This document shows, piece by piece, positions 33,678 to 42,081 of a stretch of DNA of 64,000 bases. A program made the position numbers and the translations under genes. How positions within the stretch are numbered: position 1 is the stretch's first letter; every line of letters begins with the position of its first letter. A model generated the notes under the pieces. The model was given only the letters and a program-made list of their open reading frames with translations. It was not told the origin of the DNA and made no database searches. This DNA comes from Abditibacteriaceae bacterium (GTDB lineage: Bacteria > Armatimonadota > Abditibacteriia > Abditibacteriales > Abditibacteriaceae). The stretch covers positions 372,001 to 436,000 of the forward strand of contig JAFAZH010000004.1 in assembly GCA_019239895.1 (NCBI GenBank). Reading direction: 5' to 3'.

Positions 33678-34778
33678 TTATCTTACAAGTTGCCGTTGAC
33701 TCTTACGCCGCAGCATGAAAGCGGCTCCGCCCGACATCATTGAGCCGAACACCACAAGCAACAGCGGTTCTCCACCCGTATTGGACATGCTCCGACTATT
33801 GGTTGTGGTGGTCGTTGTGGTATCGGTGGTATCCGTTCCTGCCCCACCAACATCTCTGCCGCCACCACCCGTACCAGAAGCGTCGCCAGTGTTGTCGGTT
33901 CCGGTGCCACCGCCGCCAGTTATATCACCGCCAGCGCCGCCAGTTCCTGTACCACCTGTGGCAGTATTAGTGCCACCGACTCCCGCGCCAGTTGAGGCAC
34001 CTGTATCAGTACCGCCCGTGCCGGTGCCAGTGGTGTCAGCACCACCTGTTACACCGGTGCCACCGCCAGCCGTTCCCTGAAAGGTGCCATTGGTCGTGCC
34101 ACCTGTGCTGGTGCCGCCAACACCCGTTGCACCAGTGGTGCCACCAGTTGTTCCGGTACCACCAGTGCCCGCACCACCTGTTGCACCGGTTCCAGTTGTT
34201 CCACCTAGACCAGTCGTATCTGTGCCAGTTGTGCCAGTGCCTCCGGTGCCAGTTCCTGCACCTCCGGTGCCGCCAGCGCCCAGATCACCAGTGGCCCTGG
34301 TTCCTGTCCCGGTGCCAGTACCGACTCCGGCACCAGTTGTGCCAGCGCCGACACCAACGCCAGTAGCCGTTCTGGTTGCGCCTAAACCGTTAACGCCCAG
34401 GCCCGCATTCGCGTCACCAACGCCATTCGTCGTGCCAATACCGTTACCATTCGTGCCAGCAGTGCCAGTTCCGGTGCCTATTGTGCCAGCACCTATTCCG
34501 GTTCCTGTCCCGGTGCTGCTACCAATTCCGGTTCCTACACCAGCGGTTCCTGTTCCGGTGCTACCAACACCAGTGCCGACTCCGGTGCCTGCACCAGTGC
34601 CAACACCACCGGTTCCCGTGCCAGTTCCAACGCCGCCAGCACCGGTTCCACCGGACCCGGCGCTACCTGCGCCACCACCCGCACCAGCTCCTGCACCACC
34701 TTGAGCGAAGGCCATGCTCGTTAAGACTAACGCGCTAGTTACACTTATCACATTTACTACCTGCACTCTTCTTTTCAT
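33678..34778 (-). CDS. Long Gly/Thr-rich secreted protein with sortase-type C-terminal signal
   Basis: 366 residues. Signal peptide [25 protein letters not shown], similar to that of the 25848-26366 protein. Residues about 26-320 are built from GTG, GVG, TGT and GGT units. The C-terminus reads [28 protein letters not shown] and [10 protein letters not shown]: the same nine residues SMSNTGGEP, hydrophobic span and basic end as in the shorter protein. So both are candidate substrates of the sortase at 24878. A Crp-like dyad lies about 60 bases before its start, back to back with another for the gene at 35085. Predicted extended, flexible surface protein. Confidence 0.85.
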   Translation of the reverse strand: MKRRVQVVNVISVTSALVLTSMAFAQGGAGAGAGGGAGSAGSGGTGAGGVGTGTGTGGVGTGAGTGVGTGVGSTGTGTAGVGTGIGSSTGTGTGIGAGTIGTGTGTAGTNGNGIGTTNGVGDANAGLGVNGLGATRTATGVGVGAGTTGAGVGTGTGTGTRATGDLGAGGTGGAGTGTGGTGTTGTDTTGLGGTTGTGATGGAGTGGTGTTGGTTGATGVGGTSTGGTTNGTFQGTAGGGTGVTGGADTTGTGTGGTDTGASTGAGVGGTNTATGGTGTGGAGGDITGGGGTGTDNTGDASGTGGGGRDVGGAGTDTTDTTTTTTTNSRSMSNTGGEPLLLVVFGSMMSGGAAFMLRRKSQRQLVR

Positions 34779-34834
34779 TTTGTCACCTCCTTACAATCAC
34801 TCTAATTCGTATTATGCGGGTTATTACCTTGTTG

Positions 34835-34853
34835 TTCTGTCCGTTACCGCACC
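34835..34853 (-). promoter_or_regulatory. Crp-like dyad, copy 5
   Basis: Plus strand TTCTGTCCGTTACCGCACC; gene-direction GGTGCGGTAACGGACAGAA, about 60 bases upstream of the Gly/Thr-rich gene. Confidence 0.65.
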
Positions 34854-34979
34854 TTACTGACAAAATCTCTGCATCCTTAATTTCTTTGACTAACTCTTTG
34901 CTAAAGCCGTGCCTTGAGTTGCTTTATCATACAGAAACTTTGTCAAGAATTAAAAATCTTTTATAAATTTGTGCAGTTA

Positions 34980-34998
34980 TGTACGTTATCGGACAGAA
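34980..34998 (+). promoter_or_regulatory. Crp-like dyad, copy 6
   Basis: Plus strand TGTACGTTATCGGACAGAA, about 87 bases upstream of the Ser/Gly-rich gene at 35085. Together with copy 5 it makes a divergent control region. Confidence 0.65.
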
Positions 34999-35084
34999 GC
35001 GCTTCAGGTGATTGCATTACATTGCTTTATAAGAAGTCCCCAAGTTGTAAAGCATAGGGGAACGCACCGGAGAAAGGTAAGGAA

Positions 35085-35750
35085 ATGATCAGGAATAAAC
35101 ATCTCATTGCAGTCTTGAGCGCAGGGGGAGCTTTGCTGCTCAGTGGTGGCGCATTCGCGCAAGGTGGGGGCGCTGGCGGTGGTGCAGGCACGAGCACTGG
35201 CACTGGCAGTTCAGGCAGTGGTTCAAGTGGCGGTAGCAGCACCAGCGGTTCGAGCAGTATCAGCGGCAGCCGCAATCGTGGCAACCATAGCGGGCGACAG
35301 AGCGGCACAGGAACTTCGGGTCGCATGTCCAACAGCACCGACAATAGTGGCTCTGGAAGTAGCGGCTCCGGCAGCGGCAGTTCTGGCAACGGCAGCACCT
35401 CCAACAATGGACGCCGCAATCACGGCACTTCCGGGCGGCGCAGTCACGGTTCCACCAGCCGGAGGCATGGCTCAGGCTCTATGAGCCGCCTGAGTAGCAC
35501 TGCCCATAGCGGCAGTTCGGGAAGCCGCAGTTCCCGTAGCGTCAGTTATCGTAGCGGCAGTTCCAACGGCAGTAGCAGCAGTTCACGCATGAGCAGACGG
35601 CATCATGGTCGCACGAATGGTAGCGGGACGAGTAGCACCAGTGGCAGTTCGGGCAGCACCTCTGGTGGCAGCACCTCTGGTGGCAGCACTTCCGGTGGCG
35701 GCGCATCAGGCCGCAGCACTGGTGGTAATGGCGGCGCAGGAGCACGCTAA
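35085..35750 (+). CDS. Ser/Gly-rich secreted protein
   Basis: 221 residues with AAGGTAAGGA before the ATG. Signal peptide IRNKHLIAVLSAGGALLLSGGAFAQ. The rest is Ser/Gly with scattered Arg, His and Asn: SGSSGGSSTSGSSSISGSRNRGNHSG, GRRNHGTSGRRSHGSTSRRHGSG, SGSTSGGSTSGGSTSGG. Basic overall. There is no hydrophobic C-terminal anchor and no NTGG motif, so it is probably released or bound by charge, unlike the two sortase-type proteins. It shares the divergent control region with one of them. A strong terminator hairpin follows at 35811. Confidence 0.75.
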   Translation: MIRNKHLIAVLSAGGALLLSGGAFAQGGGAGGGAGTSTGTGSSGSGSSGGSSTSGSSSISGSRNRGNHSGRQSGTGTSGRMSNSTDNSGSGSSGSGSGSSGNGSTSNNGRRNHGTSGRRSHGSTSRRHGSGSMSRLSSTAHSGSSGSRSSRSVSYRSGSSNGSSSSSRMSRRHHGRTNGSGTSSTSGSSGSTSGGSTSGGSTSGGGASGRSTGGNGGAGAR

Positions 35751-35810
35751 GGTAGCAGCCAGCATTCTGCTCCTCACAGACAATTAACTCGATCCGTCAC
35801 TCCCTCCTAC

Positions 35811-35844
35811 AAATGGACATACGCCGTGAGGCGTATGTCCATTT
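35811..35844 (+). terminator. Intrinsic terminator after Ser/Gly-rich gene
   Basis: AAATGGACATACGCC pairs perfectly over 15 bases with 35830-35844 around a GTGA loop, followed by GTTACT. Confidence 0.8.
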
Positions 35845-35885
35845 GTTACTCACTGCAAGCCATATCAGCACCAATTGGGGGAGAA

Positions 35886-35904
35886 TGTGCGGTACCGGAC
35901 AGAC
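35886..35904 (+). promoter_or_regulatory. Crp-like dyad, copy 7
   Basis: Plus strand TGTGCGGTACCGGACAGAC, upstream (about 200 bases) of the acidic small gene at 36105. The rest of 35905-36104 is AT-rich with no ORF. Confidence 0.55.
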
Positions 35905-36104
35905 AACGGCCAGCCTCGATTTTAGAGTGTTATTGAGTTAATAATTAGTAAAGCATAACTCCATTTTTGAATAGGTAAAACATCACTTACCACTTCTCAT
36001 CCAAGCTGTGGTGGCACGGGAATGGAACACAATAAGAACTTGTCATAAAAACTCTACCGGAGCCTGCGACAAAAGCCTGGGGAGTGGTGCAATGGAGGAA
36101 AATT

Positions 36105-36296
36105 ATGTCACAGAATGATCAGGAAAAGTTGTCGTTAAGTCCGCCTAAACCGGACGAAGAGAATGCTACTGACGAAGTAGAGGATACTGACGATGCGGGG
36201 GCTGATGTGGATTGGGAGGATGAGGAAGAAGACGAAGAATCCGAGGAAGAAGACCCCGAAGACGAGGTCGTGCGTCGAGCATGGGGTATGTCCTAA
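36105..36296 (+). CDS. Small highly acidic protein
   Basis: 63 residues; ATG 36105 has GGAGGAAAATT just upstream. About residues 15-58 are dominated by Glu and Asp (EDTDDAGADVDWEDEEEDEESEEEDPEDE). No membrane segment. Such polyacidic proteins may bind cations or basic partners; nothing specific can be said. It belongs to the set preceded by a Crp-like dyad. Confidence 0.6.
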   Translation: MSQNDQEKLSLSPPKPDEENATDEVEDTDDAGADVDWEDEEEDEESEEEDPEDEVVRRAWGMS

Positions 36297-36450
36297 CGAG
36301 ATATTCTACCCTCTATGCAGGAGGAACTCATTTAAGAGATATTTAACTTGGTCGGTTTATAACCTAAGTGGTGCGATTAAATGTTATGAGCATATCGCAC
36401 CCAACTCGTAACATCCTAGATGTCAAGGTGAAGATTTCCAGGAGGCTTTA

Positions 36451-37065
36451 TTGGGCTTTGCGGAATCGAAAAACAGGGCTTGGTTGAGATATTGGCCGCA
36501 CCTTATCAGTGGTGTGGTCTTGGCTTTCATGTTTGCCATTCCCACTCCCATGTCCCTGTTTTGGCTCTGGCTGGGCTACTTCCTAACCGAGTTCATTTAT
36601 CGCGGTTATATCGTTGTCAGTTATCTCTTGTTGATTCTTCCCGCCACCCCACTCTTGCGGTCTATTCTACCTCGCTCCACCCAGGGCATCTGGTGGGCAC
36701 TTGATGTCTCCTTATGCACCTTCATATTGAGTCAAGGACTTAAGTTTCTTATTCACTGGCCTCGTCCCAGCGGTAGTCCTACCGGGTCTATTAGCGGGCA
36801 TACCGCCTATGCCATTGCTCTGGCATGGCTAATTTCTGTATTGTATCCGCGTTTAGGTCCTCTCTGGTTCGCTTTGGCTGTGGCAATCGGTTGGTCGAGG
36901 GTCGAGGTTCAGGCGCATTACGCCTATCAAATTCCGCTGGGTGGCCTCTTGGGTGCGTTTATCGGCTGGGCCATCATCCGCCAACAACAGGGGATTATAC
37001 TGCCGCGCTATTTAAACTGGCGCTCTTCTCACAACCCCAAATATATCCCCACAAGTGCCCTCTAA
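36451..37065 (+). CDS. PAP2-like membrane protein with altered active-site motifs
   Basis: 204 residues starting at TTG 36451, chosen because AGGAGG lies six bases upstream. Five or six membrane helices (LISGVVLAFMFAIP, FWLWLGYFLTEFIY, IVVSYLLLILPATPLL, YAIALAWLISVLY, LGPLWFALAVAIGW). PAP2 motif I is present as KFLIHWPRP; motif II is ISGH rather than PSGH; motif III is SRVEVQAHYAYQ, with the Arg and His kept but the final Asp replaced by Gln. So the fold is PAP2 but full phosphatase activity is uncertain. Monocistronic. Confidence 0.75.
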   Translation: MGFAESKNRAWLRYWPHLISGVVLAFMFAIPTPMSLFWLWLGYFLTEFIYRGYIVVSYLLLILPATPLLRSILPRSTQGIWWALDVSLCTFILSQGLKFLIHWPRPSGSPTGSISGHTAYAIALAWLISVLYPRLGPLWFALAVAIGWSRVEVQAHYAYQIPLGGLLGAFIGWAIIRQQQGIILPRYLNWRSSHNPKYIPTSAL

Positions 37066-37178
37066 TAACCGATAAAAAATTGCAAGTAGGTCTCATTCTC
37101 CAGCTTAAATAGGGAAGAGCGTCATTAATTCTTCCCAACTCCAGAACAAATTATAGAGAAGTTATAAGGAACTTTATT

Positions 37179-38048
37179 ATGCCTGAAACACAAGAACAGC
37201 AACCTCAGTTTCCACCTCAAGGCCAGGAACAGCGGCCTGGTATTGAGGCCGAGATGACCCCCAGGCCAACGTCTCAAGACCCACAGCATCGTGGCAGCGG
37301 TAAGCTGCAAGGCAAAGTGGCTCTTATCACCGGGGGCGATAGCGGCATTGGTCGTGCTACTGCCATCGCTTTCGCCAAAGAGGGCGCGTCCAGTGCCATT
37401 GTTTACCTGAATGAACATGAGGATGCCAAAGAAACTAAACGCCTGGTGGAAGAACACGGCCAACAGTGTGTCTTGATCGCTGGAGATGTAGGCAATGAAG
37501 CCTTTTGTCGCCAGGCGGTAGAACAGACGGTTAAAGAATTAGGCAAGCTTGATATTCTGGTGAACAACGCGGCGGAACAGCACCCACAAAATAGCATCGA
37601 AGACATTACTGCCGAGCAGTTAGAACGTACCTTCCGCACCAATATCTTTGCTCATTTCTTTACCGTCAAGGCCGCTTTACCGCATTTGAAAGAAGGCAGC
37701 ACCATTATCAACACCACTTCGGTGACAGCCTATCAGGGCAGTCCTCAGTTACTCGACTATTCTGCCAGCAAGGGCGCTATCTTGGCCTTCACCCGTTCGC
37801 TGTCGCAGGCGCTTATCGGAAAAGGTATTCGGGTGAATGGGGTGGCACCGGGACCAATCTGGACACCTCTTATCCCCTCCACTTTCCCGCCCGAAAAAGT
37901 GGAGTCTTTCGGCGCAGATACCCCGATGAAGCGAGCCGGTCAGCCTGAAGAAGTCGCCAACTGCTATGTTTTCTTAGCCAGCGAAGATTCTTCTTATATC
38001 GCGGGGCAGATTCTTCACCCCAACGGCGGCGAAATCGTTAATGGATAG
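37179..38048 (+). CDS. SDR-family oxidoreductase (general-stress type)
   Basis: 289 residues. After a 40-residue Gln/Pro-rich leader (PETQEQQPQFPPQGQEQRPGIEAEM), a classical short-chain dehydrogenase: VALITGGDSGIGRATAIAFAKEGA (TGxxxGxG), DVGNEAF, DILVNNAAEQHP (NNAA), TTSVTAYQGSPQLLDYSASKGAI (Ser, YxxxK) and VNGVAPGPIWTPL. The Gln-rich leader and HPNGGEIVNG end match the YhxC/GsiB-cluster type of stress-associated SDRs with NADPH-like cofactors. Substrate unknown. Confidence 0.9.
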   Translation: MPETQEQQPQFPPQGQEQRPGIEAEMTPRPTSQDPQHRGSGKLQGKVALITGGDSGIGRATAIAFAKEGASSAIVYLNEHEDAKETKRLVEEHGQQCVLIAGDVGNEAFCRQAVEQTVKELGKLDILVNNAAEQHPQNSIEDITAEQLERTFRTNIFAHFFTVKAALPHLKEGSTIINTTSVTAYQGSPQLLDYSASKGAILAFTRSLSQALIGKGIRVNGVAPGPIWTPLIPSTFPPEKVESFGADTPMKRAGQPEEVANCYVFLASEDSSYIAGQILHPNGGEIVNG

Positions 38049-38063
38049 CCCCAAAGATAATGG

Positions 38064-38165
38064 TTAGGGTACGTCATTCCGAGCGCAGCGTAGCGAAGTC
38101 GAGGAATCTTAAATGCAGAATGGTTAGGTTCAAGTAGTAAGACTTCTCGACTCCGCTCGCATGAC
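38064..38165. repeat. Imperfect palindrome, CGTCATTCCGAGCGCAGC family
   Basis: TCATTCCGAGCGCAGCGTAGCGAAGTCGAG reads outward into a partner GACTTCTCGACTCCGCTCGCATGA. Related pieces are at 20914-20943, 39968-40008 and in the tip of the attC-like site at 11502. Confidence 0.6.
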
Positions 38166-38194
38166 CAACGGCTCTCATAGCAACAGGAAAAGCC

Positions 38195-38992
38195 ATGAAT
38201 TGCCAGACACCGCAAACCTGGGCGGAATTACAGGATGCGCTCTTTAATTATCCCTGGGGCCTGACGGCACCGGGCCGCCATCGCTCACCTTATGCCTATC
38301 GTGGCATGACAGAAGATTACGCTGATCTAACCACCAGCTTGATGCGTATCGGCGGCCCCTATGCCCAATTAGAAGCGGCCATTCTGCGCAACTTTCGCAA
38401 GTATGCGGAAGAGGCTGATATGTTCATGGAATCGGAATGGTTGTGGCTGGCAATGGCCCAGCATCATGGCCTGCCCACTCGCCTGCTCGACTGGACCTAT
38501 TCTCCTTACGTGGCCCTGCATTTTGCCACTGACAACACAGAACATTCCCGTAAAGATGGCGTGATTTGGTGCCTGGACTATCAAAAAGTGCGCGAGTTAT
38601 TGCCGCGCAAGTTACGCCATCTCGTTGGCATAGAGAGTTTTAAGTTCACGGTCAACCTGTTGGAAGCCAGCATTAAGAACTTGCAGGAGTTGGCCCAAAT
38701 CGAAAAAGAGCATGGCGAGCCGTTTGTCATGTTCCTGGAACCGCCATCGCTGGATAAGCGCATCGTCAACCAGTACGCTCTCTTTTCCATGATGTCCAAC
38801 GCCGAAGAGCGGCTGGATACCTGGTTAGAACAGCATCCCGATATTTACCACAAGATCATCATCCCGGCGCACTTAAAATGGGAGATTCGAGATAACCTCG
38901 ATCAAGCCAATATTAATGAGCGGATGCTATTTCCTGGCCTGGATGGACTGAGTGCCTGGCTGAAACGCTATTATAGCGCCAAAGATGTGTAA
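38195..38992 (+). CDS. FRG-domain protein
   Basis: 265 residues, soluble. The FRG domain is clear: SPYAYRGMTEDYADLTTSLMR (R-G), then WLWLAMAQHHGLPTRLLDWTYSPYVALHFA, the family's most conserved block, and IVNQYALFSMM later. FRG domains occur alone or fused to nucleases in phage-defence loci and are predicted nucleic-acid or nucleotide-binding enzymes; activity is not established. Here it is a stand-alone gene preceded by a short palindromic repeat and ending a few bases from the convergent FNT gene. No other defence gene adjoins it. Confidence 0.85.
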   Translation: MNCQTPQTWAELQDALFNYPWGLTAPGRHRSPYAYRGMTEDYADLTTSLMRIGGPYAQLEAAILRNFRKYAEEADMFMESEWLWLAMAQHHGLPTRLLDWTYSPYVALHFATDNTEHSRKDGVIWCLDYQKVRELLPRKLRHLVGIESFKFTVNLLEASIKNLQELAQIEKEHGEPFVMFLEPPSLDKRIVNQYALFSMMSNAEERLDTWLEQHPDIYHKIIIPAHLKWEIRDNLDQANINERMLFPGLDGLSAWLKRYYSAKDV

Positions 38993-38997
38993 GGTGC

Positions 38998-39909
38998 TTA
39001 ATCTTCATTGCCCGACTCTTTAGACGCTTTGGCCGCACGGTCAGCCGCGACCTGACCATGATTGAGAAGCGCCACAAAAGTCACACCGCCAATGATATTG
39101 CCGATAATTGCAGGCAACACGAAGTTGGCTAGCATATCACCCCACCCGGCACTACCCACAAAAGCTCGATAAAATGCTTCGACCGCGCCTGCAATAGAAT
39201 GGCGGAAGCCAAAGGCCGCAATGGGCGCAGTGGTTAGCCAGATAAGCGCGAGTTGCGCGAAAGTCGCATGAGTGGAAGCCACCAACCACGCCATCAGCGC
39301 AATCAGCCAGCCCGCATAAATAGCCCGGTAGATAACGATGCCAAAACCACCAGAGGTCGAGTGTTCAGCTAATCGCAACAGAGCCGTCTTGAAATGTGGT
39401 TCAACAATGGGGGTATCCGCCGCGATGGCCGCAAAGATAATGGCCCCAATCATGTTGCCAATTAAAACAATAATCCAGAGGGACAGTAACTTCTGCAAGG
39501 TGGGCCACTTGGGGCAATGGAGCAACGGGATAATTGGCTCCAATGTATTCTCCGTAAAAAGCTGATTGCGGGCCATGACGACAAAGATAAATCCCAGCGG
39601 ATAACCTACTGCTGCCGCACTCTCACGGTATGGCTCCGCCACTAAACTGGACAGGTAGGCTCCGGCGAAGAAGCTAAATCCGATAGTCAAACCGGCAGCC
39701 AGGGCCGACCAGAAAAGGGCGGCGCTGGGGCGTTTCAATTCTTCGTCGGCGGCCACGCGCACGTTATCATAAATTTCTTCAGCGGTAAAACGGGTTCCGG
39801 TGGTATGGCGATTTGGGTCGCCTTGTGATGAAGTTTGATCCCCATCTGTATCAGGACTCGGTGCATTCCCATCCGCACTGATTTCATTTTCCAATTCTGC
39901 CTGGGCCAT
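38998..39909 (-). CDS. Formate/nitrite transporter (FNT) family channel
   Basis: 303 residues. A 50-residue polar N-terminus (DGNAPSPDTDGDQTSSQGDPNRHTTG) precedes RFTAEEIYDNVRVAADEELKRPSAALFWSALAAGLTIGFSF. Six membrane helices follow; LGFIFVVMARNQLFTENTLEPIIPLL, LWIIVLIGNMIGAIIF and GNIIGGVTFVALLNHGQV are the FNT signature segments. The long acidic extension and sequence style resemble the YfdC branch. Pentameric channel for small monovalent anions; the substrate cannot be told. Confidence 0.88.
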   Translation of the reverse strand: MAQAELENEISADGNAPSPDTDGDQTSSQGDPNRHTTGTRFTAEEIYDNVRVAADEELKRPSAALFWSALAAGLTIGFSFFAGAYLSSLVAEPYRESAAAVGYPLGFIFVVMARNQLFTENTLEPIIPLLHCPKWPTLQKLLSLWIIVLIGNMIGAIIFAAIAADTPIVEPHFKTALLRLAEHSTSGGFGIVIYRAIYAGWLIALMAWLVASTHATFAQLALIWLTTAPIAAFGFRHSIAGAVEAFYRAFVGSAGWGDMLANFVLPAIIGNIIGGVTFVALLNHGQVAADRAAKASKESGNED

Positions 39910-39967
39910 ATATTGTCCCTACTTAATCGCTTGAGCGTTCCTACCCCAATAAATACCAGAGAGCAGA

Positions 39968-40008
39968 AGAGTTTGTCATGCTGCGCTACGCTCAGCGTGA
40001 CAAACTCT
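39968..40008. repeat. Hairpin AGAGTTTGTCA family
   Basis: AGAGTTTGTCA (39968-39978) pairs with TGACAAACTCT (39998-40008); the loop contains CTGCGCTACGCTCAG, itself a short stem. Lies in the leader region between the FNT gene and the divergent GT9 gene. Confidence 0.75.
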
Positions 40009-40139
40009 CACTCTCCATCAGATTTCATTTCGTTAGGAACTTCGATCTTGTGCCAAAGCAACTGTTCGCAAGTGTGAGGCCAAAGTATTTGTTGCAGGCG
40101 GCTATAAATAGCATCAGTGTTTATACTATGAGGGCGAAT

Positions 40140-41228
40140 ATGAATAAAAGCTCTCCACGCAAAGAAGATGCACCGCGCATCCTCGTGATACGCTTTCGCT
40201 TCATCGGCGATGTGCTGCTGGTCACGCCCGTCTTCGAGGCTCTGCGCCGCCACTGGCCACACTGTTACTTGGCATTTGTCACCGATGCCGAAGCCGCCGC
40301 AGTGGTCGAAGGGCATCCAGCTTTAGATGAACTGATGGTGTTTCGCCTGCCGAAAAAACAACTGCGCAGTCGTTGGGCACGCTTGCAGCATAAGATGAGA
40401 TTGTTCCAACACATGCGACAGCAGCACTTTGACATCGCCATCAATTTGCATCCGGGGCAACGCGGCGCGTTGACGGCTTGGCTCAGTGGGGCCCGTCGCC
40501 GCGTGGGCTACGACCGTCCACAAGATAAGCTGGAGAACGCTTTAACCAATATCAAAGTGCCCTATCGTCTGGCGACGGCACAACCCAGAGAGTATCGTGT
40601 TGAGTATCTATTAGACACCGTACGGGCACTGGGCATTGAAGCCAAAGCGACACTGCCTTCAATGGGTTTATCTTATGAGGATCGCGCCTTTGCCACATCC
40701 TATTTAAAGTCGCTGGCTTTCGACAGGGATGGCCCGCTCATTGTTTTACATCCAGGCCGTCCCAGCACGCGCAAGACCTGGCCGGATGGACGCTTTACCC
40801 AGTTGGCCGACGCCTTGAGCCAACGCTTTGCGGCACGCATTATATGGCTGGGCGCACCGGCGGAAGTCGAGCGGGTCAAGCGCATTGCCGGGGCCATGAC
40901 GCACACCTCGGCATCGGTGGCAGGCCAGGCGAATTTGAAGCAGTTAGCGGCGATTATCGAGCAAGCTGATTTATTCATTGGTATTGACAGCGGCCCGATG
41001 CACATTGCTTCCGCTGTTGGCACGCCGACTGTTGCCCTCTTTGCTTTTGCCGACCCGAATGAATGGAATCCGCCTGGCGCAACGCACATTGCTATTCACA
41101 AGCCGTTGCCCGATCATCCCTGTGATCCGCCGCAATGTTGCGAAGTCGGAAAAAGTCTGTGCATGGCGAACATCTATGTTAACGATGTGCTGGCGGCGGC
41201 TGAACGCTTACTGAACAAGGGAGAATAA
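40140..41228 (+). CDS. Glycosyltransferase family 9 (ADP-heptose:LPS heptosyltransferase-like)
   Basis: 362 residues from ATG 40140 (GAGGG upstream); the frame is open much further upstream but crosses a palindromic repeat. GT9 layout: RILVIRFRFIGDVLLVTPVFEALRRHWP, FDIAINLHPGQRGALTAWLSGARRRVGYDR, LIVLHPGRPSTRKTWPDGRFTQLADAL, and the signature DLFIGIDSGPMHIASAVGTPTVALFAFADPNEWNPPG. Family members add heptose or related sugars in the lipopolysaccharide core, which hints at an LPS-bearing outer membrane. Donor and acceptor are inferred only. Confidence 0.9.
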   Translation: MNKSSPRKEDAPRILVIRFRFIGDVLLVTPVFEALRRHWPHCYLAFVTDAEAAAVVEGHPALDELMVFRLPKKQLRSRWARLQHKMRLFQHMRQQHFDIAINLHPGQRGALTAWLSGARRRVGYDRPQDKLENALTNIKVPYRLATAQPREYRVEYLLDTVRALGIEAKATLPSMGLSYEDRAFATSYLKSLAFDRDGPLIVLHPGRPSTRKTWPDGRFTQLADALSQRFAARIIWLGAPAEVERVKRIAGAMTHTSASVAGQANLKQLAAIIEQADLFIGIDSGPMHIASAVGTPTVALFAFADPNEWNPPGATHIAIHKPLPDHPCDPPQCCEVGKSLCMANIYVNDVLAAAERLLNKGE

Positions 41229-41298
41229 AACGTAACGAACCCGTCGCTTACGCTCTGGGTTCGTTAATGCTCGTGTCAACTGCTTCCAGCTTGCTCGT

Positions 41299-41952
41299 TT
41301 AAGGTTCAGAGAACATTTGAGTCAGCCAAATATCGCCGTTCCGGTTAGTGATAATACCAATGCCGATGCGTGTTACCCCGCGTCGCAGAATGTTCTCCCG
41401 ATGGCCCGGTGAGTTCATCAGGGCACTGTGGGCGGTCTTGATGTCATTCTCGCTTGGTGTATGCGGGCTGCCCCAGACTCGATAGATGTTCTCCGCAATA
41501 ATTAAGGGGGTGGTGCCAAAAAACGCGCGATAGCGGTCGAGGGGGTCACGCAACGCGGGGGTGGGCGATTGGTGAGCAAAGTAGTCGCGGTCACGCATTT
41601 CTGCCGAATGCGCCCGCGCCACATTCGCCAACTTGCTATCGAAAACCAAGGCATTGAGGTGGACTTTAGCCCGTTCCGCGTTCACCATTTGAGTCATCAC
41701 ATACTCTAGCCGCGCTAAACTCTGGTTCGTTTGTGGTAAGCGCGTTACCAGCGCCACAGGGGTATCAGCAGCGCCTATATCTTGACCTTGTTTTTGCCCT
41801 ACCCCGCGCTTTAAAGCGGTAGTGCTATGGCGGGTTGGTTTTGCTCTCGTCTGCGCCGTCTGAAACAAGGTGAGCAATAACCATAAGTAAGTCAGCAACT
41901 TAATAGGGGGATGTAATCTCATTAAAGGCAAGGATAGATTCCTTTTAGACAT
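41299..41952 (-). CDS. CAP-domain (SCP/YkwD-like) secreted protein
   Basis: 217 residues from ATG 41952, which follows AGAGGAG; an earlier ATG at 41976 lacks one. N-terminal signal or anchor LLTYLWLLLTLFQTAQTRA, a basic spacer, then the CAP domain from about residue 92: MVNAERAKVHLNALVFDSKLANVARAHSAEMRDRDYFAHQSP, and HSALMNSPGHRENILRRGVTRIGIGI with the conserved His pair. Bacterial CAP proteins are extracellular; sporulation, adhesion and cell-wall roles are known for some, the biochemical activity usually not. Confidence 0.87.
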   Translation of the reverse strand: MSKRNLSLPLMRLHPPIKLLTYLWLLLTLFQTAQTRAKPTRHSTTALKRGVGQKQGQDIGAADTPVALVTRLPQTNQSLARLEYVMTQMVNAERAKVHLNALVFDSKLANVARAHSAEMRDRDYFAHQSPTPALRDPLDRYRAFFGTTPLIIAENIYRVWGSPHTPSENDIKTAHSALMNSPGHRENILRRGVTRIGIGIITNRNGDIWLTQMFSEP

Positions 41953-42081
41953 AACTCCTCTGTTTCCAATAAGCATTCATAATGCTCTTGCTGGCGTTAT
42001 TGACGCTTAAACTCAGCTATTAACCAATACGCACAGGCGGGCATGAACTAAATCCATGCCCGCCTGTTATAACAATCTCAC

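Noticed and set aside
34084-34704. Proline/valine-rich plus-strand ORF opposite the long Gly/Thr-rich gene
   Set aside because: Same reason: a shadow of glycine codons.
40008-40139. Longer start for the GT9 gene (39978)
   Set aside because: The extra codons cross a palindromic repeat and a gap with no family similarity; GT9 proteins start near RILVIRF.
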